Assembly: GCF_000526635.1 (NCBI RefSeq)
Contig: NZ_JAGL01000008.1
Span: forward strand, 1 to 64,000
Source: Aminobacter sp. J41
Lineage (GTDB): Bacteria; Pseudomonadota; Alphaproteobacteria; Rhizobiales; Rhizobiaceae
Reading direction: 5' to 3'
DNA length: 64,000 nucleotides
Shown: piece after piece, positions 46,646 to 54,758 of the stretch
Layout: each line of letters starts with the position of its first letter
Numbering within the stretch: position 1 is the stretch's first letter
Made by a program: the position numbers and the translations under genes
Notes under the pieces: generated by a model
The model's input: only the letters and a program-made list of their open reading frames with translations
What the model was told of the DNA's origin: nothing
Databases searched by the model: none

Positions 46646-48163
46646 TTGACGCGCAATCTTTACGACGCACTTCTTGGCAATCTCGCAAATCCTGACGCAC
46701 CGCTTCTGAAGGAGGATGGGCGCGCGGTCATGAGCTACGGCGACCTGACCGCGGAATGTTCGCGGCTCGCCGCTGCACTCGTTGCCGAGGGGTTGCAGCC
46801 CGGCGACCGTGTTGCGGTTCAGGTCGAGAAGTCAGTGCGGGCGCTTGCGCTCTATCTGGCAACCGTCAAGGCCGGCGGCATCTTCCTGCCTCTCAACACC
46901 GCCTACACGCCCGCCGAGATCGAATATTTTCTCACGGATGCGGAGCCGGCAATCTTCGTCTGCGATCCGGCCAAGCTGGACGCGCTGTCACCGATCGCGG
47001 CCAAGGCAGGCGCGAAGGTGCTTACCCTCGACAGCAAGGGCGAAGGAACACTTGCAGACGCCGCCGCCAACGCCCAGCCGCTGGAAACGTCCTCGTCGCG
47101 CGGCGGAGACGACATCGCTGCCATCCTCTACACCTCCGGCACCACCGGCCGCTCGAAGGGCGCGATGCTGAGCCACGACAACCTCCTGTCGAACGCAATC
47201 ACGCTGGTCGACTACTGGCGTTTCGCCGCCTCCGACACGTTGATCCATGCGCTGCCGATCTTCCACACGCACGGCCTATTCGTTGCTACGAATGTCGTTT
47301 TGGCCTCCGGCGCCTCGATGATCTTCCAGCAGAAGTTCGACACAAACCAGATCCTCGCGGCAATGCCGCATGCAACGGTGCTGATGGGCGTGCCGACCTT
47401 CTACACCCGGCTTCTTCAGCACGACGGACTGACGCGCGAGGCAACGCAGCACATGCGCCTGTTCGTGTCGGGATCTGCGCCGCTGCTTGCCGAGACGCAT
47501 CGCGAGTGGGAGGAGCGCACCGGCCATGCCATCCTCGAGCGCTACGGCATGACCGAAACCAACATGAACACGTCGAACCCCTATGACGGAAAGCGCATCG
47601 CCGGCACCGTCGGCTTCCCGCTGCCGGGCGTCGAGATCCGCATCACCAATCCCGAAACCGGCGCGCTGCTTGCCACCGGCGAGATCGGCATGATTGAGGT
47701 GCGCGGGCCGAACGTGTTCAAGGGCTATTGGCGCATGCCGGAAAAGACGGCAGCCGAGCTGCGCAAGGACGGCTTCTTCATCACCGGCGACCTCGGCAAG
47801 ATCGACGCTGACGGCTACGTCCACATCGTCGGCCGCGGCAAAGACCTCATCATCACCGGCGGCTACAACGTCTATCCGAAGGAAGTCGAGACCGAGCTCG
47901 ATTCCCTCCCCGGCGTGTACGAAAGCGCCGTGATCGGCGTGCCGCATCCTGACTTTGGCGAAGGCATCATCGCCGTCGTCGTACCGGAGCTTGGTGCCCA
48001 ACTCGTCGAAACGGACATCCTCAGGGCGCTGGAACAGCGGCTCGCCGGTTACAAGCGGCCAAAGAAGCTCGTTGTCATGGCCGAACTGCCGCGCAATACG
48101 ATGGGCAAGGTGCAGAAGAACGTCCTGCGCGATCAGTTCAAGGACTCATTTCGGATCGCCTGA
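46646..48163 (+). CDS. matB: malonyl-CoA synthetase-like acyl-CoA ligase
   Basis: A 505-residue acyl-adenylate ligase. The nucleotide motif is ILYTSGTTGRSKGAML, and LPIFHTHGLFVATN is characteristic of MatB-type malonyl-CoA synthetases; ERYGMTETNM, FFITGDLGKID and GRGKDLIITGGYNVYPKEVE complete the family pattern, with the catalytic Lys in RNTMGKVQK. TTG at 46646 (start of LTRNLYDALL) has GGGGAG upstream and matches homologue length; ATG at 46613 is the alternative. No malonyl-CoA decarboxylase (matA) is adjacent. It is followed by the UGSC-like gene, a flavoprotein, a GntR regulator and an AEC carrier; the last may be the malonate carrier (MdcF belongs to the AEC family). Confidence 0.85.
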   Translation: MTRNLYDALLGNLANPDAPLLKEDGRAVMSYGDLTAECSRLAAALVAEGLQPGDRVAVQVEKSVRALALYLATVKAGGIFLPLNTAYTPAEIEYFLTDAEPAIFVCDPAKLDALSPIAAKAGAKVLTLDSKGEGTLADAAANAQPLETSSSRGGDDIAAILYTSGTTGRSKGAMLSHDNLLSNAITLVDYWRFAASDTLIHALPIFHTHGLFVATNVVLASGASMIFQQKFDTNQILAAMPHATVLMGVPTFYTRLLQHDGLTREATQHMRLFVSGSAPLLAETHREWEERTGHAILERYGMTETNMNTSNPYDGKRIAGTVGFPLPGVEIRITNPETGALLATGEIGMIEVRGPNVFKGYWRMPEKTAAELRKDGFFITGDLGKIDADGYVHIVGRGKDLIITGGYNVYPKEVETELDSLPGVYESAVIGVPHPDFGEGIIAVVVPELGAQLVETDILRALEQRLAGYKRPKKLVVMAELPRNTMGKVQKNVLRDQFKDSFRIA

Positions 48164-48201
48164 GGCGCAGAATGAATACGCCGGGCGCGGGCTGGTATCG
48201 T

Positions 48202-48228
48202 GCATACTAGGGGAGCATAATTGTATGC
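48202..48228. promoter_or_regulatory. putative GntR operator before UGSC-like gene
   Basis: GCATAC (48202-48207)-N15-GTATGC (48223-48228), 34 bp before the UGSC-like start. Geometry is identical to the site at 46460-46486; flanking bases differ (TCG TGCATAC and GTATGC GA). A repressor bound here would cover the promoter. Confidence 0.55.
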
Positions 48229-48261
48229 GAAGCAGCCCGGCTGCTTTGGGAGGAGAAATAG

Positions 48262-49929
48262 ATGCTGCACCAGACAAAGCCTGAAGAGACGGGCCCCGCC
48301 ATCAAGGTCCACAACCCCGTCGGCTACCCGCCGAAGGTTAGCCGCAAGCAGCCCGCCCCGCGCCCGGGCTCGCTCGACGGCAAGGTGCTTTATCTGGTCG
48401 ACAGCCGGTTCGACGACTCCGTCGAGCTCCTGAAGGAAGTACAGGCCTGGTTCGCGCGAAACATGCCGTCTGTCGAGGTGCGGCTGCGTCAGATGGCGAG
48501 CACCTACTCGAAGGACGATCCAAAGCTCTGGGAAGAGATCAAGGCGGAAGGCCATGCCGCCATTATCGGCGTCGGCCACTGCTCCACCTGCGCGCCAGCC
48601 GTCACCACCCATGCAATTACGCTTGAGACCAAGTACGTCGTTCCGGCCGTCGCCATCCACACCGACAAGTTCGACAAGGTCGTGAAATCAGTGGCGAAGA
48701 TGGGCGGGCTGCCGCAACAGCCGCTGGTGTTCGTGCCGCAGCCGGTGATGGGCCGCACGCCTGAGGAACTTCGAGCCTATATCGAGGGCAAGGATCCTGT
48801 CACCGGACAGCCGGTTATGCAGGAGATCATCACCGCCCTCACCCAAGGCCTCGCCGCGCCAGCCGAGGAGACGCAGTTCGAGCGCACGACGCCCCGCTTC
48901 GTCGAACCCGACACCGAAGAGGCGCTGCACGAGTATTATTTGCGGCAAAACTGGACCGACAAGCTGCCGATCGTGCTGCCGACCGAAAAGCGCGTGCAGG
49001 AAATGCTCGCCGCGACCAGCCGCAAGCCGGACGAGGTTGTCGGCCACATGCAGCCGACCACCAATCGCGGGCTGTGGGAATATACGGTGGAGAAGGTCGC
49101 CGTGAACGCGGTGATGGCAGGGGCGAAGCCGGAATATTTTCCGGTCATCCTCGCCCTCGCCCATGCCCAGGTCACGGCGCGCGGATCGACCTCGAGCTCC
49201 GCGTCGGCGATGGCCGTCGTCAACGGACCGATCCGCCACGAGATCGGCATGAACTGCGGCATCGGCGCGCTTGGCCCTTACAACCATGCCAACGCCACCA
49301 TCGGCCGCGCCTTTGGCTTGCTGTCCCAGAACTTGCAGGGCGGATCGGTCCCCGGCGAGACGTTCATGGGCTCGCTCGGCAACGGCTACACCTACAACAA
49401 CCTCACCTTCGCCGAGAACGAGGAGCGCAGCCCGTGGGAGCCGCTGCACGTCCAGAAGGGATTCGACGCAAATGCCAGCACGGTCAGCGTCTTTCACGGC
49501 TGCCGGTCGACCACCTTTAGCCTCGGCCTGCGCAAGGAGTACTGGCGCGAGCATGTCCGAGACATGCTGCTCGGAACGGACGCGATCACAGCGCCGGTCC
49601 TTGTCCTCGATCCGATCTGTGCGCGCCAGTTTGTGGAGCGCGGGGGCTTCGTAAACAAGCAGGACCTCCTCCACTTCATCTACGAGACCGCGCAGATGCC
49701 GGCGGGCCGCTTCTGGGATCTGCAGCTCGTCCAGAACTACATCTATCCCCGCGCCACGTTCGGCGAGGAGCCTCTGGCGTCGAAGCTGAAGGCGGACAAG
49801 GACGAGCTGATCCACATCTTCCAGGAAAAAGACATCAACGTCGTGGTCGTCGGCGGTGAAGCCAACGGCTACTGGCAGATCTATGGGGCGCACTACCGGA
49901 CAACGGTGTCGGTCGACGAATGGCGCTAG
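48262..49929 (+). CDS. UGSC-like (seleno)protein family homologue with CxxC motif
   Basis: A 555-residue protein that I recognise only in part. The first half resembles the UGSC (seleno)protein family: GKVLYLVDSRFDDS, then IKAEGHAAIIGVGHCSTC, where C107-S-T-C110 aligns with the U-G-S-C motif; both positions are TGC codons, so selenium is not used. The second half (about 230-555) is a larger domain with SSSASAMAVVNGPIRHEIGMNCGIGALGPYNHANATIGRAF, ending in an alpha/beta segment (INVVVVGGEANGYWQIY). No signal peptide or membrane segment. A close partner is the flavoprotein gene that overlaps its 3' end by 10 nt, so the CxxC may be kept reduced by it. An operator-like palindrome lies upstream. 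The reaction is unknown. Confidence 0.75.
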   Translation: MLHQTKPEETGPAIKVHNPVGYPPKVSRKQPAPRPGSLDGKVLYLVDSRFDDSVELLKEVQAWFARNMPSVEVRLRQMASTYSKDDPKLWEEIKAEGHAAIIGVGHCSTCAPAVTTHAITLETKYVVPAVAIHTDKFDKVVKSVAKMGGLPQQPLVFVPQPVMGRTPEELRAYIEGKDPVTGQPVMQEIITALTQGLAAPAEETQFERTTPRFVEPDTEEALHEYYLRQNWTDKLPIVLPTEKRVQEMLAATSRKPDEVVGHMQPTTNRGLWEYTVEKVAVNAVMAGAKPEYFPVILALAHAQVTARGSTSSSASAMAVVNGPIRHEIGMNCGIGALGPYNHANATIGRAFGLLSQNLQGGSVPGETFMGSLGNGYTYNNLTFAENEERSPWEPLHVQKGFDANASTVSVFHGCRSTTFSLGLRKEYWREHVRDMLLGTDAITAPVLVLDPICARQFVERGGFVNKQDLLHFIYETAQMPAGRFWDLQLVQNYIYPRATFGEEPLASKLKADKDELIHIFQEKDINVVVVGGEANGYWQIYGAHYRTTVSVDEWR

Positions 49930-50873
49930 AGATGGACAACGACGTCGTCATCATCGGGGCCGGCGTTGCCGGCCTCAATGCCGCGATCACTGCGGCCCGC
50001 CACGGGCTGCAAACGCTGGTGGTCGACAAGCTCGGCGCGGGCGGCCAGGTCATCAATGTCGACCGGATCGAGAATTTTCCCGGCCCTGCTGAAGGTATGG
50101 CTGGCTTCGAACTCGGTCCTGCGCTTCAAATTCAGGCTGATGAAGCCGGAGCTGTCTTTGCACTCGACACGATCGAGCAGATCGAAAGGATCGACGGCGG
50201 ATTTCGCGTGCTCGGCGGCGACATCGACGTAACCACAGCCACCGTCATCGTTGCTGCGGGCTCCTCGCGAAAGAAGCTCGGCGTGCCGGGGGAGGACGAA
50301 TTCGAGGGACGCGGGGTGTCGCACTGCGCGTCCTGCGATGGGCCATTGATGAAGGGCCGCACAGTCTGCGTCGTCGGGGCAGGCGACTCCGCGCTCGACG
50401 AAGCGCTGGCGCTTTCCGAGCACGCCGAAAAAGTCAGCATCGTCATGCGCCACCGTCGCCCCACGGCCCGCCATTCCCTCATCGAAGCCTGCAAAGCAGC
50501 AGGCAATATCGAGTTCGTGCCCTGCAGCGAGGTCGAACGGATCGATGGTGACGGGTCGGGCGTGTCCTCGATCACGCTGCACGAGATCCCGTCTGGTAAG
50601 GTGACGGAGCTGCCCTGCCACGGGTTGTTTGTCTATGTCGGCCTCGACCCGAACGTCGATTTCGTCTCGGGGCTCGTCGACCTCGCCTCGGATGGACGCA
50701 TCGCCGTCGATTTATCGATGCAGACGTCCATGCCCGGCCTGTTCGCGGCTGGCGATATACGCAGCGAATCCGTTGCCCACCTTGCAGCCTCCGCCGGCGA
50801 CGGCGTGACCGCGGCGATCTCCGCGGTGCGGCACATCCAGGCGCTCAAGGCGGCTGCGGATATTCACATCTAG
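49920..50873 (+). CDS. thioredoxin reductase-like FAD/NAD(P) oxidoreductase
   Basis: A 317-residue flavoprotein of thioredoxin reductase fold. FAD motif VVIIGAGVAGLNAAI, NENFPG-like DRIENFPGPAEG, the redox centre HCASCDG (C136-x-x-C139), an NAD(P) motif VCVVGAGDSALDEALAL and LFAAGDIRS. In true TrxB the NADPH arginines lie in HRRDxxRA; here MRHRRPTAR may serve. It overlaps the UGSC-like gene by 10 nt (or begins at 49932, 3 nt after its stop). No thioredoxin gene is nearby, so its partner is likely the CxxC-containing UGSC-like protein. Cytoplasmic. Confidence 0.88.
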   Translation: MALEMDNDVVIIGAGVAGLNAAITAARHGLQTLVVDKLGAGGQVINVDRIENFPGPAEGMAGFELGPALQIQADEAGAVFALDTIEQIERIDGGFRVLGGDIDVTTATVIVAAGSSRKKLGVPGEDEFEGRGVSHCASCDGPLMKGRTVCVVGAGDSALDEALALSEHAEKVSIVMRHRRPTARHSLIEACKAAGNIEFVPCSEVERIDGDGSGVSSITLHEIPSGKVTELPCHGLFVYVGLDPNVDFVSGLVDLASDGRIAVDLSMQTSMPGLFAAGDIRSESVAHLAASAGDGVTAAISAVRHIQALKAAADIHI

Positions 50874-50895
50874 CAACACTCAGGAACAGCCAGGA

Positions 50896-51585
50896 ATGAA
50901 CGTCGGGGTCAAGACACCGAAGCCCAGCAAGACCATCGTCCGGGATGCCATCGAGCAGGACATCGTCACAGGGTTCTACGTTCCCGGCGAGCGGCTGGAC
51001 GAGGCGACGCTCGCGGCCCGCCATCAGGTATCGCGAACGCCCGTTCGTGAGGCACTCATCCAGCTGAGCACGATGGGGTTGGTGAAGATCGTCCCTAACA
51101 GGGGCGCGTTCGTGAACCAACTGACGATCACCGAACTCGTCGAGATGTTCGAGGTGATGGGCGAGCTGGAGGCGATGTGCGCGCGCCTTGCCGCCCGGCG
51201 CATCCACACGGAGCAGCTGTTGCGGCTCGGAGAAGCCCAGGAAAACTGCCGGCGGGCGCAGACGAAGGGCAACTCGGACGACTACTATTACGCCAACGAG
51301 CAGTTCCACCAGACGATCTACGAAGCGAGCGGCAACACCTTCCTGTACGAGCAAGCATGCTCACTGCAGCGGCGGCTGAAACCCTATCGCCGGCTGCAGC
51401 TGCGCGTCCCTGGTCGCGTCGCTCGTTCGCTTGCCGAGCATGACGCCGTGCTCGACGCCATTCGCAGCCATGACCCAAAGCGCGCACATGAGGCAATGCG
51501 CCAGCACGTGGTGATCCAGGGCGAGTTTTTCAGCGATTTCCTCGCGGCCATCCGTCCGCTCGAACATCAAATTCCTGCAGGGTGA
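50896..51585 (+). CDS. GntR-family regulator, FCD (FadR) subfamily
   Basis: A 229-residue regulator. The winged helix is residues about 15-80 (RLDEATLAARHQVSRTPVREALIQLSTMGLV), followed by an FCD domain with metal-site residues around EQFHQTIYEAS and LAEHDAVLDAI. FCD regulators, including MatR of malonate catabolism, respond to organic acids. It is in line after the flavoprotein (22 bp) and before the AEC gene. It is the likely ligand of the two GCATAC-N15-GTATGC palindromes. Confidence 0.92.
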   Translation: MNVGVKTPKPSKTIVRDAIEQDIVTGFYVPGERLDEATLAARHQVSRTPVREALIQLSTMGLVKIVPNRGAFVNQLTITELVEMFEVMGELEAMCARLAARRIHTEQLLRLGEAQENCRRAQTKGNSDDYYYANEQFHQTIYEASGNTFLYEQACSLQRRLKPYRRLQLRVPGRVARSLAEHDAVLDAIRSHDPKRAHEAMRQHVVIQGEFFSDFLAAIRPLEHQIPAG

Positions 51586-51665
51586 AACAAGTTCTCAGTC
51601 GCTGCCCTTGTCTGGCGCGTTACACGCGTTGATTGATCGCGCCCCTACTCTCAGAGACCTGTTGC

Positions 51666-52598
51666 ATGTACGAAATTGTCACGCTGATGCTGCCGATCCT
51701 CCTGCTGATCGGCCTTGGCCTTTTCGCGGTCAAGATGAAGATGATCACGCCAGGGCACATCGAGGGCTTAGCTGCCTTCGTGCTCAACTTCGCGCTGCCT
51801 GCAGTGCTTCTCTCAGCGCTGGCCCGCCAGGACATCTCAAAATCCTTCAATCTCGGCTACGTGCTTGCGTATGGCGCTGGTTCACTTGTCACCTTCTTCA
51901 TCGCGATGGCGGTGCTGCGCTTATGGCTGAGGCGGCCGATGGATCGCGCAACAATGGGGGCATTTGGCGCGTCGATGTCAAACAGCGGCTTCATCGCGTT
52001 TCCGGTCACCAGCATAGTCTTCGGTGAGATCGCCCTGCTCGCTATTCCGCTATCGATGCTGATCGAGAACGTGCTGATCATGCCGCTGACCTTCGTGCTG
52101 ATCGAGTGGGCGAACAGCGGCAAGGAGTCGGCCCTTTCCGTCCTGCGCCAGACCGCCAGTCGCCTGTCGCGCATGCCACTGCTGCTCGCAATCGTCTGCG
52201 GCCTTGGCATGGCGCTCCTCGACCTGAGCTTCCCTGCCCCGGTCGTCCGATCGCTCGACATGCTGGCGGCCGCTTCGGCGCCTGCTGCTCTCTTCGTCGT
52301 CGGCGGTACAATCGCCAGCCTGCGGCCCGGCGACCTGCAGCTGGACATGGTCCCGATCATCGTCGGCAAGATGCTGTTGCATCCGCTCGCCGTCACCGTC
52401 GCGTTCTTCCTCGTTCCCGGTGTTCCGGCTCAGCTTGCCGCCGTCGGCATCGTCATCTCGGCGGTCTCAATGGTCACCATCTACCCGATCCTCAGCCGGC
52501 GCGTTGGCATGGAAGGCCTTGCTGCCGCGGCCCTGGTGATCGCGACCGGAATCTGCCTGTTCTCTCTGCCAGTGGTACTGGCACTGGTCGGGCGTTAA
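51666..52598 (+). CDS. AEC-family transporter
   Basis: A 310-residue membrane protein with about ten helices in two inverted halves, for example EIVTLMLPILLLIGLGLFAVKM, FVLNFALPAVLLSALA and SMSNSGFIAFPV. AEC members include auxin efflux carriers and the malonate carrier MdcF. Given the MatB-like enzyme and a MatR-type regulator upstream, malonate or a related dicarboxylate is a reasonable substrate, by inference. It is 80 bp after the GntR stop and ends before a terminator. Confidence 0.9.
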   Translation: MYEIVTLMLPILLLIGLGLFAVKMKMITPGHIEGLAAFVLNFALPAVLLSALARQDISKSFNLGYVLAYGAGSLVTFFIAMAVLRLWLRRPMDRATMGAFGASMSNSGFIAFPVTSIVFGEIALLAIPLSMLIENVLIMPLTFVLIEWANSGKESALSVLRQTASRLSRMPLLLAIVCGLGMALLDLSFPAPVVRSLDMLAAASAPAALFVVGGTIASLRPGDLQLDMVPIIVGKMLLHPLAVTVAFFLVPGVPAQLAAVGIVISAVSMVTIYPILSRRVGMEGLAAAALVIATGICLFSLPVVLALVGR

Positions 52599-52620
52599 TC
52601 GCCAGACACCTCGAACGAAA

Positions 52621-52641
52621 ATGGGCGGCCAAGCCGCCCAT
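52621..52641. terminator. bidirectional intrinsic terminator
   Basis: Stem atgggcggc / gccgcccat with a 3-nt loop, followed on the + strand by TCTTTTTCCC and on the - strand by TTTTCG. It separates the convergent AEC and tctA genes. Confidence 0.85.
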
Positions 52642-52658
52642 TCTTTTTCCCGCTACCG

Positions 52659-54665
52659 CTAGAGGTTGAACCAGCTCCAGTCGATGAAGGCCGAGGGTTC
52701 GAACGGCGTGTGCAGCATGCGGTGGTAGAGCGCGTAGATCAGCGCAGCCATGGCGGCGGTGTATAGCGTGACTGCGACGAAGCGGTACCTGCCCCAAACA
52801 ACCAGATAGAGCGCCGTGAAAAGAAGGATCGCCGGCACCTGCCCAAGGATCGGGATCGCAATGATAGCCACCGCGAACGTCAGCAGCGCGGCCAGTTCCT
52901 TCTTCTGCTCGTGGAACAGTTCGCCGACCGCGTGCATAACGCCAAGCGAACGTGCACTCAGCGCAGCGGCCTGCTCGGCATAGAGCTTGCGGTCCTTCCA
53001 CAGCACCGCCAGAGCCAGCGGCACACCGACCGCGCAGGTCACCATCGGGAACAGGCTCGATAGGAAGGTCCAGCCGCGGGCCGCATAGAAGCCGTAGGCG
53101 AACATCACGACAGCCAGCACCGCCAGACCGACCGAAATGTAGATTGCGGCGACCGACTTGCTTGAAGCCTCGATCTCGGTGGTGTTCTCATTCTTCCATA
53201 CCGAGCGGATCGCGAGGTAACCGACGACCAGCAGCACCAGCACCAGAGCGATGACGGTGGGGCGACTGATGACGTCCACAAAGGTTGAACTCTGGGCGGT
53301 GATCGTCAGCGCCTCTTCCATCACCGGGCCGAGCACAAAACCCAGCAGCAGCGGCGGGCGCGGCCAGCCTGCGACCTTCATCAGATAGCCGACGACGCCG
53401 AATAACAGGAAGATCACCAGGGTAGACATGGCGGGCGAAACCAGCCAGGCGCCCATGATGAGGAAGGTGATGACTGCCGGAACGATGAGATGGCCGTCGA
53501 TGTAAGCCGCCTTCGTCACCTGCTTCGACCACGCCATCATCGCCAGCGCGCCGACGATATTGGCGATGATGATCGCCCAGATCATCGAGAAGGTGATGTC
53601 GAGATGGGTCGTCAGCATGTCCCGGCCCGGCACGAAGCCGTGGATAGTGAGCGCGCCAAGGAAGATCGCCATGGCGCCGCTGCCGGGAATGCCGAAGGAG
53701 ATGGTCGGGATGAGCGATCCGCCGAGCACGGCATTATTGGCCGATTCCGGCGCGATCACGCCGCGAATGTCGCCCTTGCCGAAATTCTCCTTGTCCTTCG
53801 ACGTCTGCACGACATGGCCGTACGCGAGCCAGTCGACGACGGAGGCACCCAGACCCGGCAGGATGCCTATATAGGTGCCGAGCATCGAGCAGCGCAGCGC
53901 GATCCAGCGATGCTTTATCGCCTCGCGCACACCGGCCATGATCGAGTCGCCCTGTGCGCGGGCAACCTCGGCGTTAGTGTCGGCGATCGAAGTGCCGCGA
54001 CCAGCCAGCGCCATCATCTCCGGGATGCCGAACAGGCCAATGACAACCGGAACCAGTGGCAGTCCATCCAGGAGGAAATCGTAGCCGAACCAGTAGCGCG
54101 GCGTAGAACTCGTGACCGGGTAACCCACCTGCGACAACAACAGGCCGACGGCAGCCGCCGCGACGCCCTTGGAAATGGCGTTACCCGACACCGCGCCCAC
54201 CATGAACAAGCCGACAACTGCCAGCACGAAGAATTCAGGCGAACCGAATGCCAGCACCAGCCAGATCAGGATCGGCAAGCTGGCAGCCAACACCAATGCG
54301 CCGACAACGCCCCCTGCTGCGGACACGGTGAAAGCCGCACCCAGCGCTGTCTGCGCCAAACCTTTCTTCGCCATGGGGTGGCCATCGAGGATCGTCGCCT
54401 GCGCTGCCACCGACCCCGGGATGCCGAGCATTACCGAAGCGATCGTGTCGCTCGTCTGTCCGACGGCGAGGATGCCCAGCAGCATTGCAAGTGCAGCGGC
54501 TGGCTCCATGCCAAACGTGAATGGGAGCAGGACGATCATCCCAGTGATGCCGCCCAGCCCCGGAATAATACCAAGAAATAGACCGAAGACGACGCCCGCG
54601 AGCAGGTAGAAGACGCTCGGCCATTGAAGAATAAGTCCGAGCCCGGCGACCAGTTCGGCAAACAT
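52659..54665 (-). CDS. tripartite tricarboxylate transporter permease, TctA-TctB fusion
   Basis: A 668-residue membrane protein. Residues about 1-495 are a complete TctA permease (FLGIIPGLGGITGMIVLLPF, ILPGLGASVVDWLAYGH, GVIAPESANNAVLGGSLIPTISFGIPGSGAMA). After LLVVGYLAIRSVWKNE the last 160 residues form four hydrophobic segments separated by a charged loop (WKDRKLYAEQAA), as in the small subunit TctB. TctA alone is about 500 residues, so the two are fused here. No separate tctB is present between this gene and tctC. It would import a carboxylate delivered by the binding protein encoded just upstream. Confidence 0.9.
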   Translation of the reverse strand: MFAELVAGLGLILQWPSVFYLLAGVVFGLFLGIIPGLGGITGMIVLLPFTFGMEPAAALAMLLGILAVGQTSDTIASVMLGIPGSVAAQATILDGHPMAKKGLAQTALGAAFTVSAAGGVVGALVLAASLPILIWLVLAFGSPEFFVLAVVGLFMVGAVSGNAISKGVAAAAVGLLLSQVGYPVTSSTPRYWFGYDFLLDGLPLVPVVIGLFGIPEMMALAGRGTSIADTNAEVARAQGDSIMAGVREAIKHRWIALRCSMLGTYIGILPGLGASVVDWLAYGHVVQTSKDKENFGKGDIRGVIAPESANNAVLGGSLIPTISFGIPGSGAMAIFLGALTIHGFVPGRDMLTTHLDITFSMIWAIIIANIVGALAMMAWSKQVTKAAYIDGHLIVPAVITFLIMGAWLVSPAMSTLVIFLLFGVVGYLMKVAGWPRPPLLLGFVLGPVMEEALTITAQSSTFVDVISRPTVIALVLVLLVVGYLAIRSVWKNENTTEIEASSKSVAAIYISVGLAVLAVVMFAYGFYAARGWTFLSSLFPMVTCAVGVPLALAVLWKDRKLYAEQAAALSARSLGVMHAVGELFHEQKKELAALLTFAVAIIAIPILGQVPAILLFTALYLVVWGRYRFVAVTLYTAAMAALIYALYHRMLHTPFEPSAFIDWSWFNL

Positions 54666-54758
54666 GAATGCTACCTCAAGCAGAATTTCGGGCTGTGCCC
54701 GACATACAGGAAGGCGGGCAGCACAAGGCCACCCGCCGGGAAGCTCCGTTTATGAGCC

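Noticed and set aside
48580-48591. Selenocysteine use in the UGSC-like gene
   Set aside because: Both cysteines are TGC; there is no in-frame TGA at the motif.
49920-50873. Assignment as housekeeping thioredoxin reductase (trxB)
   Set aside because: The fold and CxxC fit, but the gene context and altered NADPH-loop region argue for a specialised paralogue.
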